NCBI RefSeq assembly: GCF_018614075.1
Contig: NZ_JAGGOZ010000026.1
Location: 35,463 to 99,462, forward strand
Length of the DNA: 64,000 bases
Origin: Streptomyces sp. ISL-94
Lineage (GTDB): Bacteria; Actinomycetota; Actinomycetes; Streptomycetales; Streptomycetaceae
Direction of reading: 5' to 3'
Shown here one piece after another: positions 50,122 through 57,261 of this stretch (position 1 is its first letter; every line of letters begins with the position of its first letter). Both the position numbers and the translations under genes were made by a program. Below the pieces are notes generated by a model that saw nothing but the letters and a program-made list of their open reading frames with translations, had not been told where the DNA came from and did no database searches.

Positions 50122-51375
50122 TTAGCGGGCCAGTGTCTCCTCCAGCACGTGCCCAGCAGTGCGCAGAACGGGAACGTTCAGGGTCCTGCCGTCCAGAGCC
50201 CATACGTACAAACCAACCGGCTGACCCTCTCCGTCCCGCAGTAGCTCCCGTCGCCACAGGATCGCGCCCGAGGCGAAGCTCTTTAGACGCCGCTCGAAAA
50301 CGGGCCCGCCCTCACGCTCCCCCTGGTCGAAGAACGAGACCAGATCGGCCTCGCTGCCGACAGCGACCTCGTCCGCCGAAAACACGGTGCCCATGAGGTC
50401 CCTGGGCCGGTAGACCTGTGCTTGCCTGAGCTCGTCGACGTGGAGGGTGACGACGGAGGGCGCCACCACCTTGACTCCGGCGACGTCCCAGGCGACATCA
50501 GCCATACGCGCAAGCCCTGGGTCGCGCGTCACGAGCAGCTGCAGGCCGGTGCAGGAGGTCTCGGCCACGTACCGCAGCCGCGCACGGGTTCGCGCGTCGG
50601 CCGGCATGTCAGGGAGTGCGCCAGCCACGGCGGCCATGAGCTCCGCATGCCGGGCCGCCACCACCTCCGGGTCCGGGGTGATCTGCCGCAGGCTCGACAG
50701 GTCGGCGCGCCGGTGCTGCCTCTCGGTACTGTCGGCCATTTCGTGCACGTCGTGCAGGAGCTGTGGCGTGAATGCCAGCTCGACGAGATCGGTGAGCCAG
50801 CCGGCCTCCAGAGCGCGGGCCTCCTCGACCTCCCGTTCGGAGCCGCCTCCGCTAAGGCCGGCGAACACCGAGTGGTCCACGGTCACCACCAGCAGAGCTT
50901 CGCTCTCAGCCTCCGAGAACAGGTCCTGATGCCCGAGATCCAGCCACCAGGAGTCCAGGATCTTCCGTTTCAGGCCCCGCCCCGGCCCCTCACCACGGGG
51001 CACGAAGCCCAGGCTGGTCCACATACCGCTGAGCCCGTAGTCGCGGCGGCACCTCGCCTTGATGGCGAGGCGGTGGGCCTGACGCTCCCGGATGGACTGC
51101 ACCAGTTGGCGCGCTACGCTCTTGCCGCGATGCTCCTCGGCCACGCATAGGTGAGCCATCCTCACGTACGGGCTCCGCTTCGGCAGTCCGAAGAGCGCGT
51201 AGCCGATGACCTGCTCGTCCTCCAGGGCTACGAGCAGGCCACCCTCGTCCGCGGCCTGCTGGTACGCGGGTGGGGTCAACAGCCCCAACCATTTGGTGTA
51301 CCGGTCCCCGAGTGCCACAGCAGCATCAATCAGCTCCGCCTGTTCACCCGACACCGGCACCACGTTGACCGTCAT
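50122..51375 (-). CDS. GNAT acetyltransferase fused to a PIN-like nuclease domain
   Basis: A 417-residue two-domain protein. Residues 1-150 are a GNAT domain with acetyl-CoA motif VRMAHLCVAEEHRGKSVARQLVQSIRE. From about 170, LLVVTVDHSVFAGLSGG (first PIN acidic residue) and LQLLVTRDPGLARMAD (last PIN T-x-D box) frame a PIN-like fold, followed by a ~90-residue C-terminal domain. PIN domains are metal-dependent ribonucleases, typical of toxins. ATG 51375 has GGAGGGGGAG upstream. It heads the operon with the 264-residue protein and ASCH. Confidence 0.8.
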   Translation of the reverse strand: MTVNVVPVSGEQAELIDAAVALGDRYTKWLGLLTPPAYQQAADEGGLLVALEDEQVIGYALFGLPKRSPYVRMAHLCVAEEHRGKSVARQLVQSIRERQAHRLAIKARCRRDYGLSGMWTSLGFVPRGEGPGRGLKRKILDSWWLDLGHQDLFSEAESEALLVVTVDHSVFAGLSGGGSEREVEEARALEAGWLTDLVELAFTPQLLHDVHEMADSTERQHRRADLSSLRQITPDPEVVAARHAELMAAVAGALPDMPADARTRARLRYVAETSCTGLQLLVTRDPGLARMADVAWDVAGVKVVAPSVVTLHVDELRQAQVYRPRDLMGTVFSADEVAVGSEADLVSFFDQGEREGGPVFERRLKSFASGAILWRRELLRDGEGQPVGLYVWALDGRTLNVPVLRTAGHVLEETLAR

Positions 51376-51527
51376 AAGCTCCCCCTCCAGATCGCCAGGC
51401 ACCGACGCTGCCGATCTCTGCTCTCCTGCTCCCCACTGCACACCTCGGCGATAGCTGCCGGACAGTCCTTTTTTGATCAGTTCCGGCCCGGGCGGCCGAA
51501 TCATTCCGCTCGGCGCATGCACTCGGC

Positions 51528-52907
51528 TCAGGAACCCCCATGCCGGCTCGGTCCGTACGGACTCCAGCCCCTGAGGAAAGGCTTGAGGTCTTCGGCTTCC
51601 AACTCACGTGTCTTCGGCATGCCGGGTAGGAGAACGAGCGGATCAAGGGATCGCGCGTAATGACGGGCCCAGTCAAGCCACCGCCGAGCGTCTGCCAGCC
51701 CGCTCTCCTCCGGCCCCGCTGCAACAAGACGCCGCTCCAGCGCGTCACAGTACTGATTCAGGAGCCGGGAATCCCGCCAGGCTCCCGACTGCTCTCGCAG
51801 GACTTCTGCGAGCTGTGCTTCGACTGCCCGGCCCCGGGCCTCATCCATGGCTGCTACCCATAGGGCCTTGCGCTCCGCCGCAGCCCGCTCCTCGTCGGCC
51901 TTCCGCTGCGCGTCATCGACGGCTCGCAGTTCGATCTCTCGGAGGACGGTTCCAAGCACGTCCTCCAGCTTCCAGCGCTTTCGATCGGCCCACTTGCTCT
52001 GACGCCCCGAACGACTGTGGGGCAGCTCGATCATCAGCACGACCGCTCGTTCCGGATCCATCGACTCCGGAAACTCCCGCTTGATCGTCACCCTGCAGGG
52101 GAAGCCGTCGACAGTCAGCTCCACATACCCTTCCCGTTGCGCGGCCCATCTTCCGTGTGCGGTGGAACGCTGGGTGCGTCCTCGGGTGGCCGGTCCGGCG
52201 ACCTGATGTCCACGTCGTTCAGCCTCGGAGCACAGAGCCTGAAGGATCCGGAGCGAGCGAGCCCGAGGTGCAGGCGGCATGTGCAGCCAAGTGTCGTCCT
52301 CCATGAAAGCGGCCATCGCACGATGCGGCTTGCGGATCTGAGTCGGCACCCGGACGGTAGGGGCCTCCCCCGGCCGCTGGCTCTTCTCGTTGGGGTGCGG
52401 TCCTTCCTCGAGGGATATCTGAAGGTCACGTCCCCGATTCCACAGCCGCTGCTTTTCAATACGCCGGCCCGGAGGTACGAGCCCGTGACGCTTGGCATAG
52501 TCGATCACCCGCCGCCACTCACCCACCTCGTCCTCGTCAGGGTCGGGAAAGACCACCCTGCGCTCGGCAACCAGCCGCTCGACCAACTGTTCCGCCTTGG
52601 CCCGCCGCGCCCGCGCGACCGGCCGATCCGCGTAGGACACCAGCCTCGTCTCTGCCCCTTCCTTCCGTTCGGTTGCGACATGCTTCGGATCGTCTGGGTG
52701 GTGGCCGTGCTCCAGGTAGAAGACACCGGCCTCTGTCACCTGTGTCCGTACGCCTTCACCCTGCTGACGGGCCACTGCGAGCAGCCCCCGGTCCCGCAGC
52801 GCGTAGGCCGTCCGCCGCAGGCCGGGATCTGAACCAAGGCCTTCGCCACCCTGCAGCTTTCGCAGGAGCTCCAACTGCCGCTCGTTCAAGGAAGCCCGCC
52901 GATGCAT
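51528..52907 (-). CDS. Hypothetical protein with N-terminal winged-helix-like segment
   Basis: A 459-residue, highly charged protein. Residues 5-70 (LNERQLELLRKLQGGEGLGSDPGLRRTAYALRDRGLLAV ... VTEAGVFYLEHG) look like a winged helix. The middle (about 195-330) is conserved-looking alpha/beta, and the region from about 330 (RKADEERAAAERKALWVAAMDEARGRAVEAQL) is a predicted coiled coil. Length and charge suggest nucleic-acid or chromatin interaction. No named family. It lies 152 bp upstream of the GNAT-PIN operon, on the same strand. Confidence 0.75.
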   Translation of the reverse strand: MHRRASLNERQLELLRKLQGGEGLGSDPGLRRTAYALRDRGLLAVARQQGEGVRTQVTEAGVFYLEHGHHPDDPKHVATERKEGAETRLVSYADRPVARARRAKAEQLVERLVAERRVVFPDPDEDEVGEWRRVIDYAKRHGLVPPGRRIEKQRLWNRGRDLQISLEEGPHPNEKSQRPGEAPTVRVPTQIRKPHRAMAAFMEDDTWLHMPPAPRARSLRILQALCSEAERRGHQVAGPATRGRTQRSTAHGRWAAQREGYVELTVDGFPCRVTIKREFPESMDPERAVVLMIELPHSRSGRQSKWADRKRWKLEDVLGTVLREIELRAVDDAQRKADEERAAAERKALWVAAMDEARGRAVEAQLAEVLREQSGAWRDSRLLNQYCDALERRLVAAGPEESGLADARRWLDWARHYARSLDPLVLLPGMPKTRELEAEDLKPFLRGWSPYGPSRHGGS

Positions 52908-53060
52908 TGATCCCCTACCTCACGCTCAGGCCGCCGTCCACGATCAGCGCCGAGTAGCCGTGTTCAGATTCGGCGCCCTTCCCCTCTACCCGATCTGCAA
53001 TGCGGCCGTGCGCAGTTTCGCCGTATTCGCTACCTGGCCAACGCCACTGGGCCGACGGGA

Positions 53061-53390
53061 TCAGCAACCCACCCCTGAGCCGGCACTGAGGTCGCGCAGC
53101 ACCTCCCTCGGGTGGCGGCCAGGCGGGAGCAGAAGCACGTCGGCGAGTACCAGCGCCTGCGACACCAGATATCCGTTCGGACCATCGGCCCGCACCAGCC
53201 GCAGCCCCCGCCGCTCGGCGAAGACGTAGAGCTCGGCAGCCGCCTGGATCCGCTCGTACTCCAGCGACGAGATGGTCACGACGCCGCGCCCCTCCCCAAG
53301 GTCCACGGAGACTACGGAAGGTGCAGACTCCTCCTGAATGCTCTCGTCCCCGGTGCCCCTGAAGCTTGTGGTGCGCGTCTCGTTCGTCAT
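53061..53390 (-). CDS. Hypothetical protein (109 aa)
   Basis: ATG 53390 with GGAGG 8 nt upstream opens MTNETRTTSFRGTGDESIQEES. The rest (VVTISSLEYERIQAAAELYVFAERRGLRLVRADGP) is a mixed alpha/beta small protein with an SSLEYERI segment. No family recognised. It is the rightmost gene of element A; the 337 bp to 53,727 hold the element's right-end arm. Confidence 0.65.
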   Translation of the reverse strand: MTNETRTTSFRGTGDESIQEESAPSVVSVDLGEGRGVVTISSLEYERIQAAAELYVFAERRGLRLVRADGPNGYLVSQALVLADVLLLPPGRHPREVLRDLSAGSGVGC

Positions 53391-53611
53391 GTGAAGTCCT
53401 CCGTGGGGAGACGATTCCAACGGGAAGCGATGCTCAACGCAGCCGGTGCCGTGTCGTCGCACAACACGTCCTGGGCGGCTCCCTGGTTCTCAGCTGAGCC
53501 AAATACGAATCCAGAGAGCGACACGGGCGGCCCCGCCCCGGGGAGCCAGCCGGAACCCTGCCGGGCGATACATCGACGCCCGCTGAGCGTTACGCCGGCA
53601 CCAGCGTGCGC

Positions 53612-53727
53612 GGTCTCAGTTCCGGTCTCATTCGTGGTCGTACGGGGCCGTCCGGCGAACCCTCTTCCTTAGGCTCCGCACCAGGTCAGAACGGGTGCGG
53701 CCCCCGCCGGACGGCCATACGAACATT
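53612..53727. repeat. Right-end arm of element A (homologous to 56866-56981)
   Basis: 116 bp directly left of the second att copy align without gaps to 56866-56981 at roughly two-thirds identity, both starting GGTCTCAGT and ending at TGGAAAGCG of the att core. They are probably integrase arm-binding ends of two related elements. Confidence 0.7.
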
Positions 53728-53782
53728 TGGAAAGCGTGTTGGGGGCAACCCCTCACGAGTTCGAATCTCGTATCCTCCGCCA
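53728..53782 (+). repeat. attM: tRNA-Ser 3' end, direct repeat copy 2
   Basis: 55 bp identical to 27910-27964, including CCA. The DNA after it (CAGTGCCTCACCGGGCACTT) differs from copies 1 and 3 but has the same layout: short spacer, then a terminator hairpin. Confidence 0.88.
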
Positions 53783-53800
53783 GTGCCTCACCGGGCACTT

Positions 53801-53834
53801 GAAGACCCTGACCGGGAAACCGGTCGGGGTCTTC
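53801..53834 (+). terminator. Terminator after the second tRNA-Ser fragment
   Basis: The stem GAAGACCCtgACCGG pairs with CCGGTcgGGGTCTTC. It is a different sequence from the terminators after copies 1 and 3, suggesting origin from another host's tRNA-Ser locus. Confidence 0.75.
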
Positions 53835-53912
53835 TGCGTTCCGTGGTCTCAGTTCGAGTCTCGCTTATTTGCCTCATAACCGGACACTTTCCCGCGTTCC
53901 AGCCTCGATGGC

Positions 53913-54341
53913 CTATCCCTCGTACTCCCAAGGGTTCAGCAGGAGTGCGCCTGATCGCGCCAGATGCTTGATGTTGCGGCTCACCAACGTCCAGCCGTTC
54001 GCCAGGGCAGTGGCGGCGATCAACGCATCGGGGGGATCGATGCTGGTTCCGGCACTCTTGAGCCTCCGGTGAAGAGCGAGGTATGCGAGTGCCTCCCGCT
54101 CGCCGACTGCGGCGATCCGGTCGCGGTACTGATCACGGATGTCCGTGAGCGCCCGCTCGAAAGCGGTACGCCGCACTGGATCAGGTGTTCCCTCAATGCC
54201 TGCTTCGATCTCCGCGACCGTGATGACGCTCAGATAGAGGGCAGGGGACGGAACCGAGCGAGCCCAGGCGACGACGGCCCGGGCGGGCTTCGGCCGGGTG
54301 GTGATCTCGGCGACCACATTGGTGTCGAGTAGATAGATCAC
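53913..54341 (-). CDS. PIN-domain ribonuclease toxin (VapC-like)
   Basis: A 142-residue PIN protein: MIYLLDTNVVAEI (first Asp), SVITVAEIEAGI (conserved Glu), DALIAATALANGWTLVSRNIKHL (third and fourth acidic/Asn box). VapC toxins cleave tRNA or rRNA. The start overlaps the stop of the upstream DUF6247 gene (ATGA), the usual antitoxin-first order. Confidence 0.9.
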   Translation of the reverse strand: MIYLLDTNVVAEITTRPKPARAVVAWARSVPSPALYLSVITVAEIEAGIEGTPDPVRRTAFERALTDIRDQYRDRIAAVGEREALAYLALHRRLKSAGTSIDPPDALIAATALANGWTLVSRNIKHLARSGALLLNPWEYEG

Positions 54342-54625
54342 TCGCCGTCCGCCGCATCGTCGTAGGACCGCTGCCCGAACTCCAGACCCTCGAACGGGGC
54401 CGCCGTAAGCCGCTCAAGGAATCCGTCGCCGCCCAGGGTCGCCCAGCGGTGAAGCATGTCAGGCAAGGCATCGATGTCGGTGTCGGCCAGCTCGGCATCG
54501 AAGTGCCCAAGCTGGTGCTCGGGCAGAGACTCCCGGATCTCCCGGATCGTCCGTAGGGGATGGGACTGAGGATGGGACTCCTCGGGTCTGCGCGGCGGGA
54601 GCGGCAGATTCGGGGCAGTGCTCAT
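54338..54625 (-). CDS. DUF6247 family antitoxin-like protein
   Basis: A 95-residue protein with the DUF6247 pattern LPPRRPEE ... TIREIRESLPEHQLGHFDAELADTD, commonly paired with PIN toxins in Streptomyces. ATG 54625 follows GGAGGAG. It is coupled to the downstream toxin by 4 nt and probably neutralises it. Confidence 0.82.
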   Translation of the reverse strand: MSTAPNLPLPPRRPEESHPQSHPLRTIREIRESLPEHQLGHFDAELADTDIDALPDMLHRWATLGGDGFLERLTAAPFEGLEFGQRSYDDAADGE

Positions 54626-54673
54626 GATCGGCTCCTCCACGCTGTGGTCACGGGCTCATGCCTGAAGACCACC

Positions 54674-54846
54674 CTAGTCCCGGACTTCGCAGGTCACCCG
54701 ATCGTGAAGATCAACCGGTCGCGATCGGTCGCCATCGGATAGTTGACGCCGTGCGGTCTGTCACGGCTGGGCCAACGCGGCCGAGATCGGCCAACGATCT
54801 TGAGTTGAGGCGTTCCTAACGGGTGACCTGCGAAGTACGGGCCTAG
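54674..54846. mobile_element. 173-bp MITE-like element
   Basis: 27-bp terminal inverted repeats (54674-54700 and 54820-54846) match at 25 positions and both begin CTAG; their inner part reads GGGTGACCTGCGAAGT. The interior has no ORF. The CTAG at its right end is also the left target site of the IS next to it. Confidence 0.7.
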
Positions 54847-56262
54847 TACTCCAGCTGTAGATCGTGATCATGCTGGGGCGGCGGCCTGTCGGCGGTAGTG
54901 GCTGGCTTGGGATCGAGCCTGGTGGCGGCGTCGCCAGTGGGACCAGCGGAGCCGGTGGGCCGTGTCGTGGACGCGCTCGATGATGAGCGTGATGAAGAGG
55001 CGCGCGATCTCGTTGCAGGTCAGCGGGATCAGGTCGTCCGGTGCGGGCTGGCGGGCGTGTTCGTCGGCGCGCACGACGGCGAGGAAGGCGTGGGCAAGCA
55101 TGGCCAGGGTGACCCAGCGGGACCAGGACGCGTAGCGGCGGACCTGGTGCTCGTCCAGTCCGGCCAAGCCCTTTCCGGCCTGGAATGTTTCCTCGACGCG
55201 CCACCTTGATCCCGCGACCTTGACCATGGTGGTCAGCGGCACGGGCTGGGGCGAGTAGCAGCGGTAGTAGGCGAGTTCGCCGGTGGTGCGGTTGCGTCGG
55301 ATCAGTAGGTGGCGGTGGCCGGGGCGGGGATCGGGCAGCTCGATGACCGCCCAGTCGTAGAAGCGGTGCCCCTTGGCGCCGACCCCGGCGGACAGCTTCT
55401 GCCAAGCCCGCTTGGGGAATCTCTTGGCCAGGGCGTCCGCGCGGAACCTCCCTGCGCGGGTGGTGACTTCGTGACTGCAAGCGACTGCGAGGACGTAGCC
55501 CGTGCCGCGTTCCTCCAGTGCGACGAGCAGTTTCGGGTTGCCGCCGTAGACCTCGTCACCGGCCACCCAGGAGGCGTGATGGCCGGCGTCCAGGAACCGG
55601 GCGATCATGCGCGCGGCAAGTTCCGGTTTGGTCGCGAAGGCGGTTCCGGGCGCGAGTCCGGCCGCCTGGCAGCGGTCGGGGTGGTCGGTCCACGAGCGCG
55701 GGACGTACAGCTCCCGGTCCACCGCGGCATGACCGCGCTGACCTGCGTAGACCAGGTAGACAGCGACCTGGGAGTTCTCGATCCTGCCCGCGGTGCCGGT
55801 GTACTGGCGCTGGACGCCGACCGTGCGGGTGCCCTTCTTCACGTCGCCGGTCTCATCGACCACCAGCACGGCATGGTCGTCGTGCAGGCGTTCGGCCACA
55901 TAGTCGCGCACGTCGTTCCGGACGGCGTCCGCGTCCCACTTGGCCCGGTTCAGGAGGTGCTGCATCCCGTCCGGAGATGCCTCACCGGCCCACTCGGCTA
56001 TGGTCCAGCAGTTCTTGCGCGGCAGGTCCGAGAGCAGACCGAGCACCAACCGCCGTATCCGGCGGCGGGGTTCGACCCTGGTAAACCGGCCCGCGATCCG
56101 GTCCATCAGGCCCTCGAATGCTTCCTGCCAGCGGGCAGGGTCTACGCTGTGACCTGCGGCCACCGCCTGATCGTTTGTCTTCACACACCGATGATCAACG
56201 GTGGCCGCACCCATGTCCGCGTCGGCTCCCCACCAGCAAGATCACGATCTACGGCTGGAGTA
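54847..56262. mobile_element. IS701-family insertion sequence (1,416 bp)
   Basis: 30-bp terminal inverted repeats starting TACTCCAGC (54847-54876; complement at 56233-56262) differ at two positions. CTAG flanks both ends (54843-54846 and 56263-56266), the target duplication typical of the family. A single intact transposase fills it, so it is likely active or recent. Confidence 0.9.
54868..56214 (-). CDS. IS701-family DDE transposase
   Basis: A 448-residue transposase. The catalytic triad region shows LVVDETGDVKKG (first Asp), VAGDEVYGGNPKL (second Asp) and RWRVEETFQAGKGLAGLDEHQVR (Glu, with the Y/R-rich C1 signature). The N-terminal NCWTIAEWAGEASPDGMQHLLN segment is the family's DNA-binding region. 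The start could also be GTG 56184 (VKTNDQAV). Full length, no frameshift. Confidence 0.9.
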   Translation of the reverse strand: MGAATVDHRCVKTNDQAVAAGHSVDPARWQEAFEGLMDRIAGRFTRVEPRRRIRRLVLGLLSDLPRKNCWTIAEWAGEASPDGMQHLLNRAKWDADAVRNDVRDYVAERLHDDHAVLVVDETGDVKKGTRTVGVQRQYTGTAGRIENSQVAVYLVYAGQRGHAAVDRELYVPRSWTDHPDRCQAAGLAPGTAFATKPELAARMIARFLDAGHHASWVAGDEVYGGNPKLLVALEERGTGYVLAVACSHEVTTRAGRFRADALAKRFPKRAWQKLSAGVGAKGHRFYDWAVIELPDPRPGHRHLLIRRNRTTGELAYYRCYSPQPVPLTTMVKVAGSRWRVEETFQAGKGLAGLDEHQVRRYASWSRWVTLAMLAHAFLAVVRADEHARQPAPDDLIPLTCNEIARLFITLIIERVHDTAHRLRWSHWRRRHQARSQASHYRRQAAAPA

Positions 56263-56405
56263 CTAGGCCGGGCGGCCCTGGAGAGGGCCGGAAACAACCC
56301 GAACCCGAGCTTTGACGGGACCCATCCGCCGAGTCGCCGCCGGCTGTGTCCGGCAGCCGCCGTCTGCCGACGACAGCGATGCCCCTTGCCGTCTGCGACC
56401 TCACC

Positions 56406-56843
56406 ATGGAGCTCGTCGTCCACACGACCAAGACGGGCAGAAGCGTCTGCTACCGAAAGCCGGTGGTCACGGTGCTCGGCAGCCCCGACACCGTTGCGCC
56501 CGAGCCCCCGACGACGGCCGAGCCCACGCCTGCTCCGGCATCATCCGCACCCCGCCGCAAGGCCAGGCCGGCCCCTGAGCCCACCACCCCGTCCGCGCCG
56601 GAGTCGAGCCACCCGGTCAGCATGGATGCCGTTCTGCTCCACCGTGCCGCCCAGGTGCTGGGCACCGGCGACCACCAGGAGACCGTCATCGCCGCCCTGT
56701 CCGAGATCGTGGCAGGACGGCAGCAGAACACGGAGCTTGCCCGGCTGCGAGAGCATGTCGGAAGCTTCGCCGCCATCGCGGGGCAAGCGCTCCAAGGCCG
56801 GGATTCCTCACTCACCTGGCCTGCTCCGATCCTCTCGCAGTGA
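56406..56843 (+). CDS. Hypothetical protein with VapB-like C-terminus
   Basis: From ATG 56406 the protein has 145 residues: a short beta-like head, a Pro/Ala/Thr-rich linker (about 30-75), then MDAVLLHRAAQVLGTGDHQETVIAALSEIVAGRQQNTELARL, which resembles the ribbon-helix-helix/antitoxin tail of VapB proteins (alternating hydrophobic helix with T-V-x-A-A-L). No toxin gene is adjacent. The IS lies 140 bp upstream and may have cut off its promoter. ATG 56346 is another start. Confidence 0.45.
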   Translation: MELVVHTTKTGRSVCYRKPVVTVLGSPDTVAPEPPTTAEPTPAPASSAPRRKARPAPEPTTPSAPESSHPVSMDAVLLHRAAQVLGTGDHQETVIAALSEIVAGRQQNTELARLREHVGSFAAIAGQALQGRDSSLTWPAPILSQ

Positions 56844-56865
56844 TCACCGGCAGCCGAGGCAGGCT

Positions 56866-56981
56866 GGTCTCAGTCCTGGTCTCGTTCACCTCCGTCCGAG
56901 GCTGTTCAGACGCCTCTGGACCGAACGCTCCGCCGCAGGTCAGGACGGACACGGCCGTCACCGGACAGCCCAACGAGCATG
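56866..56981. repeat. Right-end arm of element B (homologous to 53612-53727)
   Basis: 116 bp directly left of the third att copy, aligned without gaps to the right arm of element A. Confidence 0.7.
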
Positions 56982-57036
56982 TGGAAAGCGTGTGGGGGGC
57001 AACCCCTCACGAGTTCGAATTTCGTATCCTCCGCCA
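56982..57036 (+). repeat. attR: tRNA-Ser 3' end, direct repeat copy 3
   Basis: Matches copies 1 and 2 over 55 bp with two changes (T to G in the variable arm, C to T in the T-stem region). It marks the right border of the island. From 57037 onward the sequence is again identical to that after copy 1 for 54 bp. Confidence 0.88.
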
Positions 57037-57060
57037 TTGCTCTCACCGGGCAATACGTTG

Positions 57061-57090
57061 AAGAGCCCCACCGCTTGCGGTGGGGCTCTT
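57061..57090 (+). terminator. Ancestral tRNA-Ser terminator beyond the island
   Basis: Identical to 27989-28018 and followed by CGCGTTCC. It is probably the original chromosomal terminator of tRNA-Ser, displaced 29 kb by the insertions. Confidence 0.75.
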
Positions 57091-57261
57091 CGCGTTCCCC
57101 GTCCCGGTTTCCGTCTCAGTCGGGCGGCACCGCCCGCGAGACGCCGAGGTCCAGGGGGACCTGCTTCCATTCCGCACCGCGAGCCAGGCGAATCCACCAT
57201 GCTTGGGCTCTGTGCCGGAGCCGCTCCGGCGCTGCTGCGGTCCGGTCCGATGAGGTGTCCT

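Larger units (their letters stand above)
53728..57036. mobile_element. Element remnant B in tandem (about 3.3 kb)
   Basis: Bounded by the second and third copies of the tRNA-Ser 3' fragment (53728 and 56982). It contains a PIN/DUF6247 pair, a MITE-like element, an IS701-family IS and a small hypothetical gene, but no integrase. Its right end (56866-56981) is homologous to the right end of element A (53612-53727), so the two units are related. Confidence 0.7.
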
